Origin: JAWLAT01 sp041395325
GTDB lineage: Bacteria; Pseudomonadota; Gammaproteobacteria; Xanthomonadales; SZUA-5
NCBI GenBank assembly: GCA_041395325.1
Contig: JAWLAT010000007.1
Location: forward strand, 62,001 to 126,000
Direction of reading: 5' to 3'
DNA length: 64,000 bases
Part shown: positions 54,600-63,800 of the stretch, piece by piece
How positions within the stretch are numbered: position 1 is the stretch's first letter
Layout of the letters: each line of letters starts with the position of its first letter
Made by a program: the position numbers and the translations under genes
Notes under the pieces: model-generated
Told to the model about the DNA's origin: nothing
The model's input: the letters and a program-made list of their open reading frames with translations, nothing else
Database searches by the model: none

Positions 54600-55901
54600 A
54601 TGCGCAGCCTCCTCGGCGCCCTGTTGCTGACCTCCTCGATGGCCATGGCTGGCACGGTCGAGGTCAAGGGCGTGCGCGTCTGGGCCGGTCCGGAGTACAC
54701 CCGCGCGGTGTTCGATCTCAGCGGCGAAGCCGACTACAAGCTGTTCAGCCTGGAAGGGCCGGACCGGCTGGTGCTGGACATCGACCAGGGTCTGAAGCTG
54801 GCGCATGCCTTGCCCGACGGCAGTGGCGCGATCAGCGGACTGCGCAGCGGTCGGCCGGAACAGGACAAGCTGCGCATCGTTTTCGATCTGACCAGCAAGT
54901 CGCGGGCGAAGAGCTTCCTGCTGCCGCCGGCCGAGCACTATGGCCATCGGCTGGTCGTCGATCTCTATCCGCAGGACGCCCAGGCCAAACCACAGCCGGT
55001 GCTGCGAGCACCCGAGCCGGAGGCGCCCGGCGCGCAGCGCAAGGTGATCGTGGCGATCGATGCCGGTCACGGTGGCGAGGATCCTGGTGCGGTCGGTCCT
55101 GGCGGCACCCACGAAAAGATTGTTGCGCTGGCCATGGCCCGCGCGCTGGCCCAGCGCATCGACCGCGAACCCGGCATGCAGGCCGTGCTGATTCGCGACG
55201 GCGACTACTTCATCCAGTTGGAGAAGCGCTTCCACAAGGCACGCGAGGCCAAGGCGGATCTGTTCGTCTCCATTCATGCCGACGCCGCCCACGCGCAGAG
55301 CGCCAATGGCTCGTCGGTCTATGTGTTGTCGGCCCGAGGTGCGACCAACGAGGCCGCACGTTGGCTGGCCGAGCGCGAGAATCGCTCCGATCTGGTCGGC
55401 GGCGTCTCGCTGGATCGCGGCGATGACACGCTGGCCGCGGTGCTGCTGGATCTGTCTCAGGGCGCTTCGATGGAGGCCAGTGCCGAGGCCGCCGATCGTG
55501 TGCTGGTGGCGCTGACGCGGGTCGGCAAGACCCACAAGAAACAGGTCGAGCGCGCCAACTTCGTCGTGCTGCGCTCGCCCGATGTGCCCTCGATGCTGAT
55601 CGAGACCGGCTTCATCAGCAATCCGGGCGAAGAGAAGAAGCTGAAGGATCCCAAGCACCAGTCGGCGCTGGCCGACGCCGTGCTCGACGGCATCCGCGAC
55701 TACTTCCATTCCCGCCCGCCCCCGGGTACCTGGATCGCCGCCCACGCCCAGCCACGCTCCCATGTGGTCAGCCGCGGCGAAACCCTCAGCCTGATCGCCG
55801 AACGCCATCGCATTTCGGTCGACGAGTTGCGCAGTGCCAACGCCAAGCGCGACGACACCGTGCGCGTGGGTGAGGTCCTGAGGCTGCCGACGTCCAGCTG
55901 A
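54600..55901 (+). CDS. amiC: N-acetylmuramoyl-L-alanine amidase with AMIN and LysM
   Basis: A 433-residue protein. It has a signal peptide (MRSLLGALLLTSSMAMA), an AMIN domain (about 20–120, VEVKGVRVWAGPEYTRAVFDL), Amidase_3 (about 150–380) with zinc ligands in AIDAGHGGEDPGA, THEK and SIHADAAHA and catalytic Glu in IETGFIS, and a C-terminal LysM (about 385–432, HVVSRGETLSLIAERHRISV). It splits septal peptidoglycan. ATG 54600 was chosen over GTG 54597. The AmiB name is also possible. Confidence 0.9.
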   Translation: MRSLLGALLLTSSMAMAGTVEVKGVRVWAGPEYTRAVFDLSGEADYKLFSLEGPDRLVLDIDQGLKLAHALPDGSGAISGLRSGRPEQDKLRIVFDLTSKSRAKSFLLPPAEHYGHRLVVDLYPQDAQAKPQPVLRAPEPEAPGAQRKVIVAIDAGHGGEDPGAVGPGGTHEKIVALAMARALAQRIDREPGMQAVLIRDGDYFIQLEKRFHKAREAKADLFVSIHADAAHAQSANGSSVYVLSARGATNEAARWLAERENRSDLVGGVSLDRGDDTLAAVLLDLSQGASMEASAEAADRVLVALTRVGKTHKKQVERANFVVLRSPDVPSMLIETGFISNPGEEKKLKDPKHQSALADAVLDGIRDYFHSRPPPGTWIAAHAQPRSHVVSRGETLSLIAERHRISVDELRSANAKRDDTVRVGEVLRLPTSS

Positions 55902-55955
55902 TTGCTGTGCGTCGCCCTTGAGTGGGTGGAAAGGCGAAGAAGGTCCAGGGCCTTC

Positions 55956-55988
55956 AACACGAAGGACACAAAGGACACCAAGGAAAGC
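55956..55988. repeat. Interspersed repeat ACACGAAGGACACAAAGGAC
   Basis: A short degenerate direct repeat (GAAGGACACA, AAGGACACCA, AGGAAA) in the amiC–dinB gap. It has the look of an intergenic repeat seen in many proteobacteria. The 308-base gap 55902–56209 holds this, a REP-like palindrome and no gene that I can support. Confidence 0.6.
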
Positions 55989-56072
55989 GAGCAGTCGTTG
56001 CAGGGCAGGTGCGCGCGCAATCCATGCAGACATCGACTGAGGTTTCGGTGCTGGCAGCGGGCAGCGGTGAAT

Positions 56073-56098
56073 TTGTGGGAGCTTGCTCGCTCCCACAA
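56073..56098. repeat. REP-like palindrome
   Basis: TTGTGGGAGC and GCTCCCACAA form a perfect 10-base inverted repeat around TTGCTC. The core GTGGGAGC…GCTCCCAC resembles REP elements of pseudomonads and relatives. It would form a stable stem in RNA. Confidence 0.7.
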
Positions 56099-56209
56099 TC
56101 GCGTTGTCAGCAGGCGGCCAGGGCTGAGCACCCGCGGCGCTGACGCGGCGCGGGGTGATCTGCGATATTGCTGCCCTCGTTCGCCCGGTTTCGACAGCCA
56201 GCCGCCACC

Positions 56210-57394
56210 ATGTCCAGACAGATCCTGCACGTCGACATGGACGCCTTCTACGCCTCGGTGGAACAGCGCGATGCGCCGGCATTGCGTGGTCAGCCGGTGA
56301 TCGTGGGCGGCAGCGGTCGGCGTGGGGTGGTGGCGACCTGCAGCTATGAGGCGCGGCGCTTCGGGGTGCGGTCGGCGATGCCGACGGCCGAAGCGCGGCG
56401 GTGCTGTCCGGATGGGGTCTATCTGCCGCCACGGATGGCGCACTATCAGGCCGAATCGGCGCGCATCTTCGAGATTTTCCAGCGCTTCACGCCGCAGATC
56501 GAAGGGCTGTCGCTGGACGAGGCTTTTCTCGATGTCACCGCCTCGCAGCGAGCACTGGGTCCGGCCTGGGGGCAGGCCCGGCGCTTGAAACAGATGGTGC
56601 AGAGCGAGACCGGGCTGCCCTGCACGGTGGGGCTGGCCGGCAACAAGCTGCTGGCCAAGCTGGCCAGTGAATTGGGCAAGCCGGATGGCCTGCGGCGCAT
56701 CGATCCGGGGCAGGCCCAACCCCTGCTGGCCGCATTGCCGCTGGAGCGGCTGTGGACCGTGGGCGCGAAGACCGCCGAGCGTTTGCGCGGGCAGGGCTTC
56801 GAGAACATTGGTGATCTGCAGCAGGCGGATCTGGCTGTGTTGCAGCGTTGCCTGGGGCCACGCGCGGCGGCACTGCAGCAGTTGGCGCTGGGCATCGACG
56901 AGCGGCCCGTGCAGGTCGACCGGCCCGAGGTGTCGATCGGTGCGGAAGAGACGCTGGAGGAGGATCTGCGTCAGCTGCCGGCCGCCCAGGCCTGGCTGAT
57001 GCGGCTGGTGGAGAAGGCGGCCGGCCGGCTGCGGGCGGCCGGGCTGGATGCGGCGGTGATTCAGATCAAGCTGCGCACGCCACCGTTCCACACGGAGACG
57101 CGTCAGCATCGTCTGCAGCCGCCTCGCCACGACACCGCCGGGCTGTATCGGGAGGCCGAGGCATTGCTCGGTCGCTGGTGGTCGGATCAGTCCAGACCGG
57201 TCTTGCGGCTGCTGGGCGTGAGTCTGACCGTGGATCGCGGCGCCCGCCAGGCCAGTCTGTTCGATGCACCCGCCGAGCGTGTCGGTGACGATCGTCTGGA
57301 TCAGCTGGAAGACCGCAGCAAGGCGCGCTTTGGCGGTGCCGGTTTGCGCCGGGCCCGCGGCCTGCGCAAGGCGCCGGATGGGTCCGAAGACTGA
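56210..57394 (+). CDS. dinB: DNA polymerase IV
   Basis: A 394-residue Y-family polymerase. The palm carries HVDMDAFYASVEQRD and GLSLDEAFLDVT (metal acids), then the helix-hairpin-helix AALPLERLWTVGAKTAERL and a little-finger domain. It bypasses damaged bases. The C-terminus (after about 340) is longer than in E. coli (351) and ends basic, with ASLFDAP as a likely beta-clamp-binding motif. ATG 56210. Confidence 0.93.
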   Translation: MSRQILHVDMDAFYASVEQRDAPALRGQPVIVGGSGRRGVVATCSYEARRFGVRSAMPTAEARRCCPDGVYLPPRMAHYQAESARIFEIFQRFTPQIEGLSLDEAFLDVTASQRALGPAWGQARRLKQMVQSETGLPCTVGLAGNKLLAKLASELGKPDGLRRIDPGQAQPLLAALPLERLWTVGAKTAERLRGQGFENIGDLQQADLAVLQRCLGPRAAALQQLALGIDERPVQVDRPEVSIGAEETLEEDLRQLPAAQAWLMRLVEKAAGRLRAAGLDAAVIQIKLRTPPFHTETRQHRLQPPRHDTAGLYREAEALLGRWWSDQSRPVLRLLGVSLTVDRGARQASLFDAPAERVGDDRLDQLEDRSKARFGGAGLRRARGLRKAPDGSED

Positions 57395-57671
57395 ACTCGC
57401 CCCGCGGCCGTCACGCGGTTTCGTCCATTGCAGTGCAGCACAATGCGCTACCATCGACGGGTCGAAGCGCAGTCGTTCGGGTGACTAACCGCCCGCCTGT
57501 GCTTTGCCGGCAAGGTCGTGCCGACCCACGTCCTTCCACTGACTCGCCGCTACTCCCGTACCGATCCTGTCGGCAGCGAAGGAGGCCGCAGCGGGTTCAG
57601 CTCGCATCCGTCGGATGCGGGGTAACGCGCATTGGCCGCGCTATCGGGCAGGAGCAGGAGAGCTGACACTG

Positions 57672-59084
57672 ATGTCGCAGATTTACAACGAGATGTTCCA
57701 GCCCGATGGCAGCGTGCGGGCGCACTACAAGCCACTGCAGGACTGGCTGCAGAATCAGCCGGCAGATCGCATCGAGCAGGATCGGCTGGCCGCTGACCTG
57801 CTGTTCCGCAAGGTCGGCATCACCTTTGCCGTCTACGGCGAGGGCGCCGGGACCGAGCGCCTGATTCCCTTCGACATGCTGCCGCACATCTTCGAGGGCG
57901 CGCAGTGGGATCGGCTGGCGCGGGGTCTGGAACAGCGGGTGGTGGCGTTGAACCGTTTCCTGCATGACATCTACCACGCCCAGGAGATCCTGCGTGCCGG
58001 CAAGCTGCCGGCCGAGCTGGTCACCGGCAACTCGCAATTTAGGCCGGAAATGGTCGATGTCGACGTGCCGCTGGGCATCTATTCGCACATCGCCGGCATC
58101 GATCTGGTCCGCGCCGGTGACGGCGAGCACTACGTGCTGGAGGACAATCTGCGCACGCCCTCGGGCGTGTCCTACATGCTGGAGAACCGCCGCATGATGA
58201 TGCGGCTGTATCCGGAGCTGTTCGCGCAGCAATCGATCCGGCCGGTCGAACACTACCCGGACCTGTTGCTGGACACGCTGCGCAGCGTATCGCCGCGCGG
58301 CAACGAAGATCCGACCATCGTGCTGCTGACGCCGGGCATCTACAACTCGGCCTACTTCGAACATGCCTTCCTCGCCCAGCAGATGGGCATCGAACTGGTC
58401 GAGGGTCAGGATCTGGTAACCGAGGACCGGGTCGTCTACATGCGCACCACCCGCGGTCTGCGCCGCGTCGATGTGATCTACCGTCGCATCGATGACGACT
58501 TCATTGACCCGCAGGTTTTCCGCGCTGATTCGGTGCTGGGTGTGGCGGGGCTGTTCGACGCCTATCGGGCCGGCAATGTGACGCTGGCCAACGCGGTGGG
58601 CACCGGCATCGCCGACGACAAGTCGATCTACCCCTACGTGCCGGAGATGATCCGCTTCTATCTCGGCGAGGAACCGATCCTCAAGAATGTCCACACCTGG
58701 CTGCTGCGACGGCCGGATGATCTGGCCTATGTGCTGGAGCATCTGCCCGAGCTGGTGGTCAAGGAGGCGCAGGGCTCCGGTGGCTACGGCATGCTGATCG
58801 GGCCGTGCTCCAGCAAGGCGGAAATCGAGGCCTATCGCCGCCGCATACTTGATGCGCCCGAACGCTTCATCGCCCAGCCGACGCTCGACCTGTCGGTGGT
58901 GCCGACCTTTGTCGGTGACCAGCAGCAGCCGCGCCACGTCGACCTGCGGCCCTTCCTGCTCTGTGGCGACAAGATCCAGCTGGTGGCGGGCGGTCTGACC
59001 CGGGTGGCCATGAAGGAAGGCTCACTGGTGGTCAACTCTTCCCAGGGCGGTGGGGTCAAGGACACCTGGGTGCTGGACCGGTGA
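57672..59084 (+). CDS. Circularly permuted ATP-grasp protein
   Basis: A 470-residue protein of the circularly permuted ATP-grasp family (former DUF404/DUF407). Blocks are YNEMFQPDGSVRAHY, LIPFDMLPHIF, FLHDIYHAQEILRAG, LVRAGDGEHYVLEDNLRTPSGVSYM, LLTPGIYNSAYFEH, YRRIDDDFIDP and VVKEAQGSGGYGMLIGP. Relatives are predicted to form amide bonds with ATP. It starts the Anbu operon; the alpha-E gene begins 14 bases after its stop. The upstream 277-base gap (57395–57671) shows no gene; a GCAGGAG box lies 20 bases before ATG 57672. Confidence 0.9.
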   Translation: MSQIYNEMFQPDGSVRAHYKPLQDWLQNQPADRIEQDRLAADLLFRKVGITFAVYGEGAGTERLIPFDMLPHIFEGAQWDRLARGLEQRVVALNRFLHDIYHAQEILRAGKLPAELVTGNSQFRPEMVDVDVPLGIYSHIAGIDLVRAGDGEHYVLEDNLRTPSGVSYMLENRRMMMRLYPELFAQQSIRPVEHYPDLLLDTLRSVSPRGNEDPTIVLLTPGIYNSAYFEHAFLAQQMGIELVEGQDLVTEDRVVYMRTTRGLRRVDVIYRRIDDDFIDPQVFRADSVLGVAGLFDAYRAGNVTLANAVGTGIADDKSIYPYVPEMIRFYLGEEPILKNVHTWLLRRPDDLAYVLEHLPELVVKEAQGSGGYGMLIGPCSSKAEIEAYRRRILDAPERFIAQPTLDLSVVPTFVGDQQQPRHVDLRPFLLCGDKIQLVAGGLTRVAMKEGSLVVNSSQGGGVKDTWVLDR

Positions 59085-59098
59085 CCATGGAGACGCAG

Positions 59099-60061
59099 AT
59101 GCTCAGTCGCACCGCCTCGAACCTGTACTGGCTGGCCCGCTTCATCGAAAGGGCCGAGAACACGGCCCGCGTGCTGGACGTGGCCTACCGGGTTTCGCTG
59201 GTCAACAAGGAACCGGGTGTCGCCGAACGCGAGTGGTTCGCGCCGCTCAACATCACTGGCACGCTGTTTCCCTTCCAGGGCAACTATTCGGTGGTCTGCG
59301 CCGAGCAGGTGCTGTCCTTCATGGCGCTGGACCGCGACAACCCGGCCTCGATCATTGCCTGCGCGCACCAGGCGCGCGAGAACGCCCGCGCCGTGCGGGT
59401 GCATCTGACCACCGAAATGTGGGAAGTGATCAACGGCACCTGGCTGGAGCTGCAGCGCTTCTCCGAGCAGCAGCTGCACGCCCATCCGTCGACCTTCTTC
59501 GACTGGGTCAAGGAGCGCTCGCACCTGTTCCGTGGTGTCACCCGCGGCACCATGCACCGCTCCGAGGCGGCGCAGTTCCTGCGCCTGGGCAGCTTCCTGG
59601 AGCGGGCCGACAACACCGCCCGCATCCTCGATGTGAAGTACCACATCCTGCTGCCCAGCCTGGGCGATGTGGGCCGCGCCGTGGACTACTACCAGTGGAG
59701 CGCGGTGCTGCGCTCGGTCAGTGCCTTCGAGACCTACAAGCGCGTCTATCGCGACGTCATCAGCCCGATCAAGGTGGCCGAGCTGTTGCTGCTGAACGAG
59801 GATTTCCCGCGCTCGCTGCAGGCCTGTCTGCACGATGTCTATGAAATCATTGAGGATCTGGCGCCGCACCCGCGCGCCGAGGTGCTGCGGTTGGCAGGCG
59901 AAATCTACTCGCGACTGCGCTTTGCGCGCATCGACGCCGTCTTCGAGGCTGGCCTGCACGAATATCTGACCGATTTTCTCCGTCGCATCAACGGGCTGGC
60001 CGGTGAAATCCACGATACTTACTTCCGCCCGCCGCTGACGGCGGACGCCGACACGGCCTGA
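59099..60061 (+). CDS. Alpha-E domain protein
   Basis: A 320-residue all-helical protein of the alpha-E family (former DUF403). It opens MLSRTASNLYWLARFIERAENTARVLD and repeats the signature at FLRLGSFLERADNTARILD. Relatives always sit beside a circularly permuted ATP-grasp gene. ATG 59099 has GGAG six bases upstream and gives the family start; GTG 59081 and ATG 59087 are alternatives. The Anbu gene follows 35 bases later. Confidence 0.9.
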   Translation: MLSRTASNLYWLARFIERAENTARVLDVAYRVSLVNKEPGVAEREWFAPLNITGTLFPFQGNYSVVCAEQVLSFMALDRDNPASIIACAHQARENARAVRVHLTTEMWEVINGTWLELQRFSEQQLHAHPSTFFDWVKERSHLFRGVTRGTMHRSEAAQFLRLGSFLERADNTARILDVKYHILLPSLGDVGRAVDYYQWSAVLRSVSAFETYKRVYRDVISPIKVAELLLLNEDFPRSLQACLHDVYEIIEDLAPHPRAEVLRLAGEIYSRLRFARIDAVFEAGLHEYLTDFLRRINGLAGEIHDTYFRPPLTADADTA

Positions 60062-60096
60062 GACCGGCCGCCAACACTTCCGGACACACCGACACC

Positions 60097-60843
60097 ATGA
60101 CCTACTGTGTGGGCATCAAGCTCAAGGCGGGGATGATCTTCGCCTCGGATTCGCGCACCAACGCGGGCATCGACCAGATCGCCCAGTTCCGCAAGACCTA
60201 CATCTTCTCCGATCCGGGTGAGCGGGTGATCTACCTGCTGTCGGCCGGCAATCTGTCGGTTACCCAGAGCGTGATCAACCAGATCGAGCGCAGCCGGCTG
60301 CATGCCGATGAGCAGACACCCTCGCTGTGGAATGCCACCTCACTGTTCGATGTGGCCACCTTGCTCGGCGACTACCTGCGTGAAGTGCAGAACCGCGATG
60401 GTCCCTTTCTGGCGCAGGCCGGCATCGACGCCGGCGCCTCGTTCGTTGTCGGCGGGCAGATCCGCGGCGAGCGGGCCCGGATGTTCCATCTCTATCCGCA
60501 GGGCAACTTCATCGAAGCGACCGAGGAAACGCTGTACTTCCAGCTGGGCGAGTCCAAGTACGGTCGTCCGATCCTCGATCGGGTGATCAATTCCGCCACC
60601 TCGCTGAAGGAGGCCACCAAATGCGTGCTGGTCTCCTATGACTCGACGATGCGCAGCAATGTTTCGGTGGGTCCGCCGATCGAGATCTGCTGGTACAGCG
60701 AGGATTCGCTGCAACTGGGTCTGCGGCAGCGGGTGCAGGAAGAAGACCCCTATTTCCAGCTGATCCGCAGCGAATGGGCGGTCGGGGTGCGCCGGGCCTT
60801 CATGGAAGTGCCCGATCCCGACTGGTTCTACCAGCACGTCTGA
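60097..60843 (+). CDS. Anbu, proteasome-like peptidase
   Basis: A 248-residue Ntn-hydrolase of the proteasome/HslV fold. MTYCVGIKLKAGMIFASDSRTNAG puts Thr2 at the N-terminus after Met removal, with Asp18 and Lys33 (QFRKTYIF) as helpers. GRPILDRVI and YDSTMRSNVSVG are Anbu blocks. Anbu forms open helical rings and its natural substrate is unknown. It lies between the alpha-E and transglutaminase genes; no ATPase unfoldase is nearby. Confidence 0.9.
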   Translation: MTYCVGIKLKAGMIFASDSRTNAGIDQIAQFRKTYIFSDPGERVIYLLSAGNLSVTQSVINQIERSRLHADEQTPSLWNATSLFDVATLLGDYLREVQNRDGPFLAQAGIDAGASFVVGGQIRGERARMFHLYPQGNFIEATEETLYFQLGESKYGRPILDRVINSATSLKEATKCVLVSYDSTMRSNVSVGPPIEICWYSEDSLQLGLRQRVQEEDPYFQLIRSEWAVGVRRAFMEVPDPDWFYQHV

Positions 60844-60848
60844 CGCCC

Positions 60849-63800
60849 ATGTCGATCCAGGTTGCGCTGACGCATCGCACCGTCTACCAGTTCGACCGTC
60901 GGGTCGGGCTGGCCCCGCACGAGATTCGCCTGCGGCCGGCGGCGCACAGCCGCACGCCGGTCAGCGCCTACTCGCTGCGGATCGAGCCGGCCGGTCACTT
61001 CATCAACTGGCAGCAGGACCCCTACGGCAACTGGGTGGCCCGGGTGGTCTTCCCCGAGCCGCAATCGTCGCTGTCGGTCTGCGTTGATCTGGTCGCGGAT
61101 CTGGTCACTGTCAATCCCTTCGACTTCTTTCTCGAGCCCAGTGCCGAGCGCGTGCCCTTCGACTACAGCGGCACGCTGTCGCGGGAACTGCGGCCATTTC
61201 TGGAAACCGACGACCATGGCGACGCCATGGCGCAGTGGCTGGTCGAGGTGCGCCAGGAACTGGTCACGGCGGAACTGGGAACGGTCGACTTCCTGGTGGC
61301 GCTGAACCAGCGTGTGCGGGCCCGGGTCGACTATCTGGTACGCATGGAACCGGGCGTGCAGAGCCCCGACCAGACCCTGGCGCTGGGCAGCGGCTCCTGC
61401 CGCGACAGCGCCTGGCTGCTGGTGCAGACGCTGCGCGCGTTGGGTCTGGCGGCGCGTTTCTGTTCCGGCTATCTGATCCAGCTCAAGGCCGACGAGCCAG
61501 GGCTGGACGGTCCGGACGGCCCGGCCGAGGACTTCACCGATCTGCATGCCTGGGCCGAGGTCTACGTGCCCGGCGCCGGCTGGATTGGTCTGGACGCCAC
61601 CTCCGGCTTGTTGGCCGGCGAAGGCCATATACCGCTGGCCTGCACTGCCACGCCGGGTTCGGCGGCACCGGTGATCGGTGCCACCGACGTCTGCCAGGCG
61701 ACCATGGACGTGCAGATGCGGGTGACCCGGCTGGCCGAGAAACCGCGGGTGACCCGGCCGATGAGCGACGCGCAATGGCACCGGGTGCAGGCGCTGGCGC
61801 AGAAGGTCGATGCCCGCCTGCAGGCGCAGGATGTGCGCCTGACCATGGGCGGCGAGCCCACCTTCGTGGCGATCGACGATCTGGACGGCCAGGAGTGGAA
61901 CCACACGGCCGATTCGCCGCGCAAATACCGACTGGGAACGGCGTTGCTGGCGCGTCTGGCCGAGCGCTTTGCCGTGGGCGGCGTGCTGCACTACGGCCAG
62001 GGCAAGTGGTATCCCGGAGAGGCGCTGCCGCGCTGGGCGCAGACGGTGCTGTGGCGCAGTGACGGGCAGCCGTTGTGGCGACGGCGCGAGTGGCTGCAGG
62101 CGCCCGGCGAGCCGGGTGAGGCGAACATCAAGCAGGTCCGAGCCTTTGGCGAGGCATTGACCCAGGCCCTGGGTTTGCCCACCGAGCGGTTGCTGGCTGC
62201 GCATGAAGATCCGCTGCCGGTGCTGGCGGCCGAAGTGCAGGCGCCGGTCAATCTGGATCCGCTCAGCGCCGGGCTGGAGGATCCCTTGCAGCGCCAGCGC
62301 CTGCGCGACCAGTTGCGTGGGGGGCTGACCCAGCCGACCGGCTTCGTGCTGCCGCTGCACGATGACGCAGGCAAAAAAGGGCACACCTGGCGCAGCAGCG
62401 CCTGGCCCTTGCGACAAGGGCAGGTTTTCCTGCTGGCCGGCGATTCGCCGATGGGCTACCGCCTGCCACTGGGCCAGTTGCCGCATCGGCTGCCCGAGGA
62501 GATTGAGGACAGTTTTGCCACCGATCCCTTCGCGCCACGCGCGCCGCTGGGCACCGCGGACGAGGCCTCTCCGGTCAAGGATCTGCCTGATCCGGATCCG
62601 CGCGAAGTGGTGCGGACTTGCCTGTGTCTGGAATTGCGCCAGGGTCGATTGCATGTCTTCCTGCCGCCGCTGAATCACCTGGAGGCCTTCGTCGAGCTGC
62701 TGCGGCGGTTGGAGCAGGTGGCCAGCCAGTCCCAGCTGCCGCTGGTGCTGGAAGGCTATCTGCCGCCGTCCGATCCACGCCTGCAGCGGCTGGCGGTGAC
62801 GCCCGATCCCGGCGTGCTGGAGATCAACATCCATCCTGCTTCCGACTGGGACGGACTGGTCGAGCGCTTCGAAGGCCTCTACGCCGCCGCCCGCGAATGT
62901 CGGCTGGGCGCGGACAAGTTCATGCTCGATGGCCGCCATGAAGGCACCGGCGGCGGCAATCACGTCACGCTGGGCGGGGTGACGCCGAGCGACAGCCCGC
63001 TGCTGCGTCGGCCGGCGCTGCTGCGCAGCCTGCTGGTCTACTGGCAGAACCATCCCAGCCTGTCCTATCTGTTCTCCGGCGCATTCGTCGGTCCCACCAG
63101 CCAGGCGCCTCGGGTCGACGAAGCGCGCGATGACAATCTCTACGAACTGGCCATCGCGCTGGAGCAGCTGGATGCGCAGATCGCCGCTGCAGCCAAGGAC
63201 GACGAGGTCGAGTTGCCCTGGCAGCTCGATCGCATCCTGCGCAACTTCCTGGTCGACCTGACCGGCAACACCCATCGTTCCGAGTTCTGCATCGACAAGC
63301 TCTATCCGCCGTCGGGCGCCAGGCTGGGTCTGCTGGAGCTGCGTGCCTTCGAGATGCCACCGCACCCGCGGATGGCATTGCTGCAGCTGCTGCTGTTGCG
63401 GGGTCTGGTCGCCTGGTTCTGGCAGCAACCCTGGCGCGGCAGCCTGATCGAGTGGGGCGGAGCGCTGCACGACCGTTTCATGCTGCCGCAGCTGCTGGAG
63501 CAGGACTTCCTGCAGGTACTCGGCGATCTGCGCCATGCCGGCATGGATTTCGACCCGGAGTGGTTCAGTGCCTTCTTCGAGTTCCGCTTCCCGCGACTGG
63601 GCAGCGTTCAGGTGGCCGGCACCAGACTGGAACTGCGTCAGGCCATCGAGCCCTGGCCCGTTCTCGGAGAGGAAATGAGCGCGACCGGCACCGCCCGCTA
63701 TGTCGATTCTTCGGTTGAGCGCCTGCAGGTGCGGATCGAGGACTATCGCCCGGAGCGCCAGCGGCTGCTCTGCAATGGTCGGCCGTTGCCGCTGGTGCCG

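Noticed and set aside
54558..56432. A 624-codon minus-strand frame covering amiC and the gap
   Set aside because: It is antisense to the amidase, with composition typical of a shadow; the gap part is made of repeats.
60828..63536. A 902-codon open frame on the minus strand
   Set aside because: It is antisense to the transglutaminase/DUF2126 gene, has no recognisable domain and is rich in Gln/Arg/His as expected for a shadow of a high-GC gene.
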